44,045 nucleotides of DNA. Source: an uncultured Prevotella sp. (lineage in GTDB: Bacteria > Bacteroidota > Bacteroidia > Bacteroidales > Bacteroidaceae). The stretch spans positions 1-44,045 of the forward strand of contig OMXE01000023.1 in assembly GCA_900314935.1 (NCBI GenBank), read 5' to 3'. Shown here one piece after another: positions 1-9,200 of this stretch (its first letter is position 1; each line of letters begins with the position of its first letter). The notes beneath the pieces were generated by a model that worked only from the letters and a program-made list of their open reading frames with translations, ran no database searches and had not been told where the DNA came from. A program made the translations under genes and the position numbers.

Positions 1-2
1 AT

Positions 3-563
3 GATACAAATAGTCGCAAAATTATAGGTGAGCGCATTCCAAACGACACATTGCTTCGTGTATTCAAGAATTTTGTCGAAGGAGAGCGTATTGTGGCCAG
101 TTGGCTGACGGACGACATTCGTGTGGCTACGGGGAAAATGATTTACTATCAGCACATGGGCTTTGAACGAAACTATGAACATGAGCAAATCTTTATAATC
201 CGTGAGGGAAAGGTCATTGGAAAACAAGATTATCACAACTATGTTGTTGACGGTTTCGCATTCGATAAAGTCAAGAGCAATACAGACATACGGAAGTTAT
301 TTCCTTTGAAAACAGAAAAGTATCCCGAACTCGCCAATGTCAAACGCATCATATTCAATATCCGACAAGCACGAGTTGATATGCACGGCAATCTTGTAGA
401 TTGTGAAGTTAAGGTCCTCAAGCCCGGCGACAATCAGCAACTTGCCGAAGAAATGACTCGGCTGTTGAAGGCTTACCATCCTTGGAAAGTATCTTTTATC
501 AATGGTGAATTTCGCGCTTTTGGTATTGAACATTATTCTTTCCCCTATCCGCTTGACCAATAA
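3..563 (+). CDS. hypothetical protein, 5' end cut by window
   Basis: The frame is open from the first bases of the window, so the gene starts upstream and only its last 186 codons are seen. The TTG at 51 is an in-frame internal codon, not a supported start. I do not recognise the family. The visible part is soluble, has no membrane segment, and mixes charged and aromatic residues; it ends in a tyrosine/proline-rich tail (HYSFPYPLDQ). It is followed 19 bp later by the DUF1294 gene on the same strand, so the two probably share a transcript. Function unknown. Confidence 0.6.
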   Translation, partial: DTNSRKIIGERIPNDTLLRVFKNFVEGERIVASWLTDDIRVATGKMIYYQHMGFERNYEHEQIFIIREGKVIGKQDYHNYVVDGFAFDKVKSNTDIRKLFPLKTEKYPELANVKRIIFNIRQARVDMHGNLVDCEVKVLKPGDNQQLAEEMTRLLKAYHPWKVSFINGEFRAFGIEHYSFPYPLDQ

Positions 564-582
564 ATTCCAATATAGCGAACAG

Positions 583-912
583 ATGATACCACTGAAACAT
601 CTACATGTAGTTCTTATCTACCTCGCTGCCATCAACATGGCCACTTTCTTCGTGTACGGTATCGACAAGTGGAAAGCAAAGAAGTCCAAGTGGCGTATAA
701 GAGAGACTGTATTATTGGGCTTGGCTGTACTTGGTGGAAGCATTGGAGCTTGGTTAGGAATGATGGTCTGGAATCATAAGACCCAACATAAGGGAGGGAA
801 CCGCGATATTGATAATATCGTGGGAGGGTACCAGTTCAAGTATGGCGTACCTGCTATCATTATTGTTCAACTCGCGCTAATCGTCTATTTTATAATATCA
901 AAAACAATATGA
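583..912 (+). CDS. DUF1294 family small membrane protein
   Basis: The start is taken at ATG 583 because the longer frame from 502 overlaps the upstream gene and its extra residues do not fit the family. The 109-residue product has two or three hydrophobic segments and the DUF1294 signature: FxxYGxDKxxAK, then RIRETxLLxLAxxGGSxGAxxGM, then HKTQH, then FKYGVPAIIIxQ. Family function is unknown; it is an inner-membrane protein. Between HKTQHK and FKYGVP lie about 14 residues (GGNRDIDNIVGGYQ) that I do not expect in the family; the DNA there is a palindrome between direct repeats (792-832). The stop overlaps the start of the flavin reductase gene (ATGA), which suggests translational coupling. Confidence 0.8.
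   Translation: MIPLKHLHVVLIYLAAINMATFFVYGIDKWKAKKSKWRIRETVLLGLAVLGGSIGAWLGMMVWNHKTQHKGGNRDIDNIVGGYQFKYGVPAIIIVQLALIVYFIISKTI
792..832. repeat. palindromic insert with flanking 11-bp direct repeats
   Basis: GGGAGGGAACC at 792-802 recurs as GGGAGGGTACC at 822-832 (10 of 11 identical, 30 bp apart). Between them the 10-bp arms 801-810 and 814-823 (CCGCGATATT / AATATCGTGG) pair around a 3-nt loop, with one G-T wobble. The 30-bp unit adds exactly ten codons and keeps the frame. It looks like a tiny insertion or duplication inside the DUF1294 gene. Confidence 0.6.
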
Positions 913-1472
913 AGAGTTTTAAGTCAACAGCGTGGCTACTGCCACAACCAGTGCTGATTATCGGCACTTACGATAAAGATGGAAAGCCCAATGCAATGAA
1001 CGCTGCTTGGGGAGGTCAGTGGGATATGCATGAGATTATGATCTCACTTGGTTCACATCAGACTACGGACAACCTTGCCGTTAATCCTGAGTTCACAGTT
1101 ACTTTCGCAACAACTGACACTTTAGTAGCATCTGACTATGTGGGCATCGCCAGTGGCAGGAACACCCCTGACAAGATGCAGAAAACGGGATGGACTATCG
1201 AGAAGGCTCCCCATGTGAATGCGCCAGTATTCAAGGAGTTCCCTATGACGCTTGAATGCCGTGTAAAACAAAAGATTGATGAGAGTGAGACTGGCTATTA
1301 CCTCGTAGCGGAAATCGTGAACATATTGTGCGACGAGAAATATCTGGCAGAGGACGGTAAACCCGATGTGGCCCAAATGGAACTGATTACCTTCGATCCT
1401 GTTCATCATACCTACATCCAGCTTGGAATGACCGTAGGAAACGCTTTCTTAGATGGTAAACAGCTAAAATAG
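909..1472 (+). CDS. flavin reductase-like FMN-binding protein
   Basis: The 187-residue protein has the FMN-binding split-barrel pattern of flavoredoxin/flavin reductase-like proteins: an N-terminal PQPVLIIGTYDKDGKPNAMNAAWGG strand-turn region, a central SLGSHQTTDNLAVNPEFTVTFAT stretch (phosphate-side loop in the family), and a C-terminal Y-x-LG strand. Members bind FMN and transfer electrons; the substrate cannot be read from sequence. Its ATG overlaps the stop of the DUF1294 gene. No signal peptide, so cytoplasmic. The start is well placed because the PQPV motif falls near residue 12, as usual. Confidence 0.85.
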   Translation: MKSFKSTAWLLPQPVLIIGTYDKDGKPNAMNAAWGGQWDMHEIMISLGSHQTTDNLAVNPEFTVTFATTDTLVASDYVGIASGRNTPDKMQKTGWTIEKAPHVNAPVFKEFPMTLECRVKQKIDESETGYYLVAEIVNILCDEKYLAEDGKPDVAQMELITFDPVHHTYIQLGMTVGNAFLDGKQLK

Positions 1473-1500
1473 CGTTAATAAGTAGGGGTTTTTGACAAAT

Positions 1501-1534
1501 TTTGAATGGTTATAAAAACTTTTTCGTATATTTG
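1501..1534 (+). promoter_or_regulatory. Bacteroidetes-type promoter for SGNH hydrolase
   Basis: TTTG at 1501-1504 and TATATTTG (TAnnTTTG -7 box) at 1527-1534 are separated by 22 bp, followed by a GCACCATC-like start region. The ATG lies 26 bp after the -7 box, leaving a short leader. Confidence 0.65.
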
Positions 1535-1560
1535 CACCATCAATTATTTATTGTTCAACC

Positions 1561-2220
1561 ATGAAGAAAATCATTATCCTTACGCTGATGGCTCTTGTAA
1601 CAGTAGCAGCATCAGCACAGACAAAGAAAGTGTCCATCCTGGGCGACTCGTATTCAACCTTCAAGGGCGTAGGACCCTCTCATTACGCTCCGTTCTATCC
1701 AAACGACAGAAACGATGTCGTAGAGGTGGAGCAGACATGGTGGAGTCTTTACATCAAGGCTAAAGGCTACCAGCTGGAGAAGAACGACTCATGGGGTGGC
1801 ACCACTATCTGCGGTACAGGCTACGGTCGTATGGACTCTTCTCGCAACAACTTTATTTCACGTGTAGATAGTTTGGGCAACCCTGATATTATTTTCGTGT
1901 TTGGCGGTACCAACGACGCATGGGCCAACTCGCCCGTAGGCGAGTATCAGTATGCTGATTGGACCAAGGATGACTGTAAGAACTTCCGTCCGGCACTCGC
2001 ATGTTTGTTCGACATGCTGAAGAAACGCTATCCCCAAGCCACTATCTATTCACTTCTGAACTCTGAGCTTAGGGAGCCGATTAACGAATCGATGCGTGAG
2101 GTCTGCAAACACTACAACGTGCAGCTCATTGAACTACACGATATCGAGAAGCAGAATGGTCATCCCTCCATCAACGGTATGAAGAGTATCTGCGCACAGC
2201 TTCTCGAAGCAATACAATAG
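1561..2220 (+). CDS. secreted SGNH/GDSL-type hydrolase
   Basis: The 219-residue protein starts with a signal peptide (MKKIIILTLMALVTVAASAQ, cleavage after AQ expected). Block I is VSILGDSYSTFKG, with the nucleophile serine in GDS. Block III is FGGTNDAW (G-x-N-D). A histidine in NGHPSINGM near residue 201 is the likely block V base. Such enzymes act as esterases or acyl-hydrolases on carbohydrates or lipids in the periplasm; the substrate is not evident. It has its own promoter and a strong terminator at 2242-2275, so it is probably transcribed alone. Confidence 0.85.
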   Translation: MKKIIILTLMALVTVAASAQTKKVSILGDSYSTFKGVGPSHYAPFYPNDRNDVVEVEQTWWSLYIKAKGYQLEKNDSWGGTTICGTGYGRMDSSRNNFISRVDSLGNPDIIFVFGGTNDAWANSPVGEYQYADWTKDDCKNFRPALACLFDMLKKRYPQATIYSLLNSELREPINESMREVCKHYNVQLIELHDIEKQNGHPSINGMKSICAQLLEAIQ

Positions 2221-2238
2221 TTTACATGTTTACATTCC

Positions 2239-2685
2239 TTATGTGCCAGGTGTTATCACTTGGCACATTTTTTTTATTGCATCTCGCAGGATATCTGCGT
2301 GGTCGAAAGCCAATGGGGGTAGGGCAGCAATAGGAAACCACTGGGCCTTTGCTGCATCATCCTGTCCTGTAACTTCCATCGTAGTATTTACCCTTGCAAG
2401 GTAGGCCACCGTGATGGTTCGTCCACGAGGGTCACGATCCACCTTTGAGTAAGCTCCAATCTGTTGCACTGCTTCGACCCTTAGTCCGGTCTCCTCCTCC
2501 AGTTCCCGCACAGCGCACTGCTCTGTCGTTTCGTCCATGTTCATGAACCCGCCAGGAAGAGCCCAGCAGTCCTTAAAGGGTTCTGCGCCCCGTTGTATAA
2601 GAAGCACTTGTGGCGACTCCTCTTTTGTTATCACCACGCAATCGGCCGTCACTGCCGCCCTCGGATATTTGTACGTATATGCCAT
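2239..2685 (-). CDS. NUDIX hydrolase
   Basis: The 148-residue protein carries a complete Nudix box, G-x5-E-x7-RE-L-x-EE-x-GL (GFMNMDE ... AVRELEEETGL, about residues 47-69). This box binds the metal for cleavage of nucleoside diphosphates linked to another group. The N-terminus (YKYPRAAVTADCVVI) and a downstream SKVDRDPRGRTITVAYLA strand resemble the ADP-ribose pyrophosphatase/NrtR-like branch. No C-terminal winged helix is present, so it is an enzyme rather than a full NrtR regulator. Its last ten codons double as the terminator of the convergent hydrolase gene. Confidence 0.88.
   Translation of the reverse strand: MAYTYKYPRAAVTADCVVITKEESPQVLLIQRGAEPFKDCWALPGGFMNMDETTEQCAVRELEEETGLRVEAVQQIGAYSKVDRDPRGRTITVAYLARVNTTMEVTGQDDAAKAQWFPIAALPPLAFDHADILRDAIKKMCQVITPGT
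2242..2275 (+). terminator. intrinsic terminator of SGNH hydrolase gene
   Basis: An 11-bp stem (2242-2252 with 2257-2267, TGTGCCAGGTG against CACTTGGCACA, one wobble) has a TTAT loop and is followed by eight T's (2268-2275). It lies wholly inside the last codons of the convergent NUDIX gene. There is no T tract on the other side, so it works only for the plus strand. Confidence 0.85.
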
Positions 2686-2769
2686 ATTATACCATTATCG
2701 TCATCTCGTCCATGTTCATTGTTTCATTCCTTCTCACAGAGTCTGACTCATTGTGAGCATGTCAATTGT

Positions 2770-2889
2770 CCAGACACTGTTTGGATTTTTGGGAATCTCA
2801 CATAGAATATAGTCTTGTTGAATAAATCTTTTTCTTTCATATTTCGTTTGCAAAGAAATTAATTATTTTGAAATGATCAAAAACCTCAA
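2770..2889 (-). repeat. island junction repeat, copy 3 (degenerate)
   Basis: Just after the stop of the RES-domain gene, the minus strand reads GATCATTTCAAAATAATT, then CAAACGAAATA, then CAAGACTATA and GAGATTCCCAAAA. These match in order parts of the junction sequences at 5904-6190 and 3869-4010, although the copy is much decayed. Confidence 0.45.
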
Positions 2890-2897
2890 GATTCCCC

Positions 2898-3866
2898 TTA
2901 TATACTTACTTGTATCTCAGGAAACATCTGTTTACACTGGGGAGAGTTAACAGGGAAATAATCAAAAGAATTAGTATTTTCATTCCACTTTGCAACAACT
3001 TGACAAGAATAAAAATAATTATCCTCGACCCGCTTTACAGTACAGACTTGTACACCAATAAGCTTTAGGAGTTCTTTTGCAACGTCTGGTCTGAAACAAA
3101 GATTATATCCAAGTTTTGCGGCAATTGACGGATAGCACCAAGCGTCTTGCGTATCACGAGGTAAATCAAAATAATCTTTTGCAATTCTCTCAGAAACGCG
3201 ATACAGGTGTTCTGTACCTTTTCCCACTTCTTTTGTAAACAGATCTCCTAAAATGTTTGTTATCATCCGCATTTTTAGATTATCTTCTTTTGACAAATCT
3301 GGATTATCTTCCCATATTCCTATTAATGTTGCTTTTATACTTTTAATAGACTCATAAACTATTAAGCAAAACCTTTCTCCATTTTCAATATTCATCTCTT
3401 CCACGCATACATTCGGACTGGGAGATGTATATAATAAAGACTCACCTTCCTTATTTATCCTACCAACCCTACATAAATCTTCAGGAGCATTCCAAGCATC
3501 CTGTTCTTTTGACATTGCCTTTAGAGGGACAAAAGAATCCTTTGTGTCAAGAGATCTGATTCTATATAATCTTGTTTTTGGGGGATACGTAAGACCTCTT
3601 TGCATGAGTACACTTTGGCGAATACCATCTACATTAAAAGATATTGCATTCATTATTGCATTAAACAATTCTTCATCATTCATCCTTTTGAAATTAAAAG
3701 AACGGGCATTCTCTCTGCGTAATTCAATGTCTTCAATTGGTATTTTAGATAAAAAATTATGAATAGAAACAGAAGTAGCCATATTTTTTAAGGCAGTCTT
3801 TTCCTCTTGGCTCAAAGCCTCTGCACCTAGCCGTCCCAACTTTTCTATTATAATATTACTTTCCAT
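2898..3866 (-). CDS. RES-domain protein (putative NAD-cleaving toxin-like)
   Basis: The 322-residue protein has an uncharacterised N-terminal helical half and a RES-like core. The core has LYRIRSLDTKD (about residue 100), then RVGRINKEGESLLYTSPSPN with EEM following. This matches the Arg...Gly-Arg-x-N...G...LY-x-S...E pattern of RES domains, some of which (ParT, MbcT) degrade NAD+. A C-terminal part with PSIAAKLGYNLCFRPDVA completes it. It is the last gene of the defence operon, with its ATG two bases after the stop of a short GIY-YIG-type fragment. No antitoxin gene is visible next to it, so a role as a triggered effector is inferred only. The region is AT-rich like the rest of the island. 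Confidence 0.6.
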   Translation of the reverse strand: MESNIIIEKLGRLGAEALSQEEKTALKNMATSVSIHNFLSKIPIEDIELRRENARSFNFKRMNDEELFNAIMNAISFNVDGIRQSVLMQRGLTYPPKTRLYRIRSLDTKDSFVPLKAMSKEQDAWNAPEDLCRVGRINKEGESLLYTSPSPNVCVEEMNIENGERFCLIVYESIKSIKATLIGIWEDNPDLSKEDNLKMRMITNILGDLFTKEVGKGTEHLYRVSERIAKDYFDLPRDTQDAWCYPSIAAKLGYNLCFRPDVAKELLKLIGVQVCTVKRVEDNYFYSCQVVAKWNENTNSFDYFPVNSPQCKQMFPEIQVSI

Positions 3867-3868
3867 AA

Positions 3869-3961
3869 TTATATACTATACATCTGACAAATCTTATTGC
3901 TAATAAACACATAACGAGTCCCTTTTGGATCTCCGTCTATCAAATATGTCGTTTTGTCTTG
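3869..3961 (-). pseudogene. GIY-YIG-type N-terminal fragment, junction copy 1
   Basis: The frame reads a 30-residue peptide (KTTYLIDGDPKGTRYVF then ISNKICQMYSI) between two stop codons, with no start codon. The LIDGDPKGxxxxFISNKICxM pattern is like the N-terminus of a GIY-YIG nuclease family protein, as I recall it. The same peptide begins at the junction copy at 5904-6047. The next gene (RES domain) starts two bases after this fragment's stop. Confidence 0.5.
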
Positions 3962-4027
3962 CTATTTATTTACAATAATAATCAGTCGTTTTGAAATGAC
4001 CATAAAGAACTATCAGCTATACTTTTC

Positions 4028-5896
4028 CTAATTCTCTTCAAAACACACAGGATGAATAACTTTGTCTGGCATTTTTACGAAAGAAGCTCCACCTACTGTT
4101 TGTGGAATAAAATATTCAGTTGATTCAATAATTCTTCTATCATCAATTAGCATTGACATCTTACAGTTTTCAAAAGGAGTTCCTTTTCTTAATGGTTCCG
4201 TATAATAATCGCAAACAGACATTGCTATATTAAAGAGAAAATCCCTAAGATGCCAGTCTATTGCAACAGAGTTTAGACCATCTTTGTTATATTGTAATTC
4301 GATATATTTATCAAAGTCAGCAAATTTGAATTTTACATTAATCACATAAGAAAAGAAAGGAATGCTGTCTGTTGTATCGTTAGCGTCAACTGAAAAATGA
4401 AATTCCACAGAATTATCATCTGGCAAAAGCCACCATATGGGTGAAGTAAGATGTTGTGTTATGTCACATAAGTCTTCATCTGTCACAATTTTATTATAAT
4501 GACACCTGTAGTTACAGTTATGATTAATTATAGAGATTCCATTATAAGAGAATTTAGAAAAGCGAACTTCTTCTTTATTCCTTTTCTTTCTATGACAACC
4601 GTCAAAGACTTTGTGATCTTGAGTAAGGATATGTATATGTGGATTCGATGGATTGATGTTCCAGAATGCCCAGGGATAGCATGGCCTGTCTTCTGAAAAG
4701 TCTTGTAACTCTTTATGAGGCAATTCTATATACGAAAACATGCGTTGCCAATGATTTTTTAAACTATCATTGTACTTATACATTCCACTATCCACATCAA
4801 CAAGAGGCATAACAAAGATGTACGCTATATCATAAATATATAGAGCTGCTGTACAATAGGGAGTATCAGGTATTTGTTGTTTACTGTTTATAAAAATATC
4901 AAGATAAGGTTGCCTATGCATCTTACCTATATTATGACAAAACCAAATATTAGGCAAGCTATCTACGAAAAAGCAATCAGACTTAATCCATTCGATTGTA
5001 TTCTTAAAATGATGGATCTGATTTGAAGGAATAAGATCAATTACCATCTTTGCTAAAGCCTTGTATATCTTTTCATCGGAAAGGACAGAATGCTGTTTCA
5101 GTTGTATAGTAAAAGGTTTGTTTATGTCAACACTGGAATCTATTGTTTCTTGCATAATATACAATTCAGCGGAACCTTTTTCGCTTGGTAAAATAGCAAA
5201 ATTACTTCCATATATTGTGGGAGCGGTTGTAGTGTCTTTCCTGTTTATGTGGTACATTGCCCTGCGAATATCCATAAGACGAAGGAAATTGTCTTCTATT
5301 TTATTCAATGTATGATTGCACTTGTTACATTCTTCATAACAAAACAATGTTTTATTACCCAAAGACTCACCTATGGCATGGGCTTTATTACTAAAGTTCT
5401 TCTTTTCTGTCTCATCACAAAAACGACAAACAGGATGATTTCTATCACCAACATATATTTTCAACCCATCAAAGCCGTATGAATGATATTCAAAGAGATA
5501 ATCTAATTGTTTTTGAAACCCATACACATGGTTATGGATTACTCTCCAATTATCATTCTTTATCTGAAGACATTCTATGGCGGTTTTCCTTTCCGCAATA
5601 CTACAGTTATCAGCAAAAAGGCAGTAGAAAACATCTCCTTTGACTAATTTATTTGCAAAGCCATATAGTTTTCTTATAGCCATCAGTTGATTCTCATATT
5701 TCTCTTCTAAAGTCTTTAGTTGAAGCAATGTTTGTTCATTATTAATTATCCTTACCCAACTTGAATTAGAGAAATCGAATGAACAATTACACATGAGTAC
5801 TTTTTGAATCTCATGCAACATTTCTTTATTTGAAGAAATGAATGTATAATCCAAATTCTTTTTTGAAGAATATAAATAAATATGCAATCTATCCAT
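4028..5896 (-). CDS. HNH-type nuclease-like protein of the defence operon
   Basis: I place the start at ATG 5896 (MDRLHIYLYSS, 622 residues). The frame is open to 5965, but those codons overlap the fragment ORF that ends at 5904, just seven bases upstream. Around residues 155-200 it has CRFC, then NKAHAIGESLGN, then EECNKCN: the paired Cys-x2-Cys zinc knuckles and the AH-I core of HNH nucleases, with Gly where Pro is common. The remaining ~400 residues match no domain I know; they are rich in aromatics and charged residues. As the fifth gene of the R-M/Septu-like operon it is probably an accessory nuclease effector. Codon and base use are AT-rich, as in its neighbours. Confidence 0.6.
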   Translation of the reverse strand: MDRLHIYLYSSKKNLDYTFISSNKEMLHEIQKVLMCNCSFDFSNSSWVRIINNEQTLLQLKTLEEKYENQLMAIRKLYGFANKLVKGDVFYCLFADNCSIAERKTAIECLQIKNDNWRVIHNHVYGFQKQLDYLFEYHSYGFDGLKIYVGDRNHPVCRFCDETEKKNFSNKAHAIGESLGNKTLFCYEECNKCNHTLNKIEDNFLRLMDIRRAMYHINRKDTTTAPTIYGSNFAILPSEKGSAELYIMQETIDSSVDINKPFTIQLKQHSVLSDEKIYKALAKMVIDLIPSNQIHHFKNTIEWIKSDCFFVDSLPNIWFCHNIGKMHRQPYLDIFINSKQQIPDTPYCTAALYIYDIAYIFVMPLVDVDSGMYKYNDSLKNHWQRMFSYIELPHKELQDFSEDRPCYPWAFWNINPSNPHIHILTQDHKVFDGCHRKKRNKEEVRFSKFSYNGISIINHNCNYRCHYNKIVTDEDLCDITQHLTSPIWWLLPDDNSVEFHFSVDANDTTDSIPFFSYVINVKFKFADFDKYIELQYNKDGLNSVAIDWHLRDFLFNIAMSVCDYYTEPLRKGTPFENCKMSMLIDDRRIIESTEYFIPQTVGGASFVKMPDKVIHPVCFEEN

Positions 5897-5903
5897 ACTG
5901 ATA

Positions 5904-6047
5904 CTAAAATACAAAGTACTTATCATGCATCTTGTTATTTGGATTGAAATACTTGGTAGTTTCAAGAGTGCACTCTATGCTGATGAATACATACTGAGTC
6001 CCTTTCGGATCTCCGTCTATCAAAGATGTTGTTATAGTCTTGCCCAT
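5904..6047 (-). pseudogene. GIY-YIG-type N-terminal fragment, junction copy 2
   Basis: A 47-codon frame from ATG 6047 encodes MGKTITTSLIDGDPKGTQY, VFIS and then an unrelated tail. The first part is the same peptide as in copy 1 (3869-3961), and the DNA matches over more than 40 bases (GAGTCCCTTTYGGATCTCCG, then TCTATCAAA). After VFIS the two copies diverge, so this is a truncated N-terminus. A little further upstream the minus strand carries TATGGTCATTTCGAAATAAT, also echoed after the other two genes. Confidence 0.5.
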
Positions 6048-6245
6048 ATTCTTTATTTCGTTTACAGTAAAGTCACAAATATTATTTCACATCAGCCATC
6101 AGACCTTATACATCCGACATCTTTCAACCATATTTCGCTTGAAAGTTACATCTATTATTTCGAAATGACCATAAGAACCTTCCACAATACTCGCTCAGAC
6201 ATTATATGAGGACTCTCTACACCTATGTTTGTAAGAATTTGCACT

Positions 6246-9200
6246 TTATTCCTCCATCAAACTATCTATAATAGTTTTTACGCCCGTACTATTAATTTGT
6301 TTCAGGAAATGTACTGTGTATCCATTTGCTGTCATAGTTTTAAAGAACTCCTCAGCACAAGATATTTTAGTGTCTTCATCAGGAGTTATATGAGATTCTT
6401 TATCGTATGCCTTTGTTTCAATGACAATATTCAATTCCTTGGAACCATCCGTCTTTTTCACTACGTACATAAAATCTGGACTATAGTTAGAAGATGCAAC
6501 TGTCGGAATGCAGATGCTATGAGAAGGTATCTTACCATATACTACAACCTCGCTTATTTGCGTCCTTATATTTTCTAATTCCAAGTCGGAATCATGGGCA
6601 TAGGCATCATAAAGATATCTGTCTGGCGTTGTACCTGGTACCATTTTCCTGCCGATGTATGCTTGAACAACTTCCTTCTTAACACTGCCATCGGCATTAG
6701 TCAGTTTTGTTTCCTTAGCCTTGTAGTTGGCCTGCTTGTAGCGCACGAAACTTAATAGTTCATTACACTTCCAGTCGTCAATCGCAGCAATAAGCCTTGT
6801 TAAAGAGTCTTCATTAAACACCTCGTCTGTAATCTGACAGCCATTAGCCACAGCCTGACATATACCTTGATGCAGAATTTGTATTGGTATGTTGGTGTAC
6901 CTTGATGAGCGTGCAAGGAATTCGTTGTATGCATAATGACGACCATGCAAAGTCAGTGCTACATGACTATCTTCTTTCAGATAAGCGATACCGTCTTCTA
7001 TGCCCAATTCTTCTCTTCTTGATTCCACTACTTGATGAGAAAACACATGTTTTTTCTCTATGATGTCTGGCAAATCCGTTTCCAGTTTGTGGTCTATCTC
7101 CTTGTCGAAATAAAGAATGTACTTACGGTTCAGTTGCTGCCATAATTCTCTGAGTTCTTCAAACTTGGCTTTCCTGATATGTATGGTATCAGTTCGGGCA
7201 CTATTACGATTGATGATGCGATTTGTATTCACACCATTTCCTGAAGCATTAAACTCTGGATAATCTTTCAACAAATCATCAAATTTATCTGTCACAATTT
7301 GCTTGTTGATGTTTACATACCCTTTCTGTAGTAATTCTATGAAGAATGTCGTTTCATCCAGACCACGTTTTTGGGCGACTGACACAATGTCCTCGTATGT
7401 AATCTCCAATGCTCGCTTCTTATCAGATTCTAATTCTCCATTTATTTCCTTAACCAGTTTGTCTGCAAAATCTCTTTCTGTAAAGTCAACAATGTAATTC
7501 AACATGAATGCGCTGTCACTGATTCTGTTACCAGCACTGTCAACAGGCAGACGAAGACCACGTCCCACTTCTTGTAACTTGCTTATCTCCGAACCACTTG
7601 AACGTAGTTTGCAGATGGTAAATACATTCGGATTATCCCATCCTTCTTTCAGCGTCCACTTCGAAAAGAGAAAACGGAGAACGTTTGGATTACCATCTTT
7701 ATCCTTGAAACTCAGCAAATCTTTCTTACCATGAAGAATAGCCTTTACTTCATTTGCAATATTCTCGTCTGTATCATTGTTGTCTTGAGAGAAATAGCCT
7801 GCACAGGTACTTTCCAGACATTCTAATGTCGCTTTCAGGTAATCTTCATACTCCTTAGTGTTCGATTTCTTCAGTTCTTGATGGACTTTCTTCTTTAGTA
7901 TCTCAAGGAATTTTAGTCTAAGCCATCCGTCATTTTTTCCAGAGGGACCACGAAAACTCTCTATGTTGTCAATAAAGAATAGTGTCAAAGTTTTGATAGG
8001 TAGTCCTTCTCGACAGAAGTTCTGTCGTTCTGTCTCAAAATGACGCAGGAGCGCCAATTCTATCATGCCTTCAAGGTATGAAACACTATATTGGTCTGGA
8101 TAAAATTCGTCTCCAATGAATTTCTCTTGGCCATTACTCAGCAAAATACTATTTTTGGTAATACCCTCAACAATGACTCCATCAAGGTCGGCATCAATAC
8201 TACGAAGGCTATCATTTACTCCCAGGGTGCTGGTTGAGCCATTCAGATTACTGACATTCGTATATTTCAGGTTGACAGAACTACCACTGGCAATACTCAC
8301 CACTTTCACTTTCTTATCGGCTTTCCTTCCTCCTGGCAATTCAAGATGCTCCTTCGCTACACCCTTTATCAGTCCTTGGTTGAATGAATCAGCCGCATTT
8401 AGTTCGTAAAGCAGTTCTTGGTAATCTTTTGCAACAATCTTGTTTTTTCCACGACCAAAAGTAAATTCAGGGAACGTGGCTCCATACCTGATAACAAGTT
8501 GAGGACAGAAACTTTCTATCAAGGCCCCATACGACTTACTACTACGATCCATACGATGAGGCTCGTCAATAATAAGTATAGGCAAAGTATCCTTAATTGC
8601 ATCTACAGGCTTATGAAAAATCCCCAAAGGTTGGTCATAATCTTCGCGTGTAAGTAACTTACCACTCGTTATGAGCTGAGTGTTCAGCAACATTACATAG
8701 ATCTTATTCTTTACGTGATGGTTTCCATAAAAGAAATGACCAACCGCCGAGGGCATAATTAGGCGGCCCTTCTTTTTCTGTTTCTGAGGCTCCAACAAGC
8801 AAAGTTCAATCTCTGAGTTGTATCCACAAACATTTGAGAAATGACGCATCACTTCCCTGTCATCGATGAATGCTGCAGTTCCTGCCTTGATAGGCAAAGT
8901 GGGTACGGCAATGATGAATTTGTTAAACCCGCAACGCTTATGCAGTTCAAAAATGGTGCGAGTGTAAACATAAGTTTTACCTGTACCCGTTTCCATCTTT
9001 ATGTCAAGAATACTATGTGCTGGCAGAGCTTGTATCTTTTCTGGAAGGTTCTGTTCGTGTATGCGCTTCTTTGTAGCCTTATCGTAAATACCTACTTCAC
9101 GTCGAACCTGTTCCAATGCTACAGCATTCAGTTTCTTGGGTAGTACAGGATTCTGGTGACTGGCCTTAGCCTGTTCCTTAATCGATGCCTCCACTACTGT

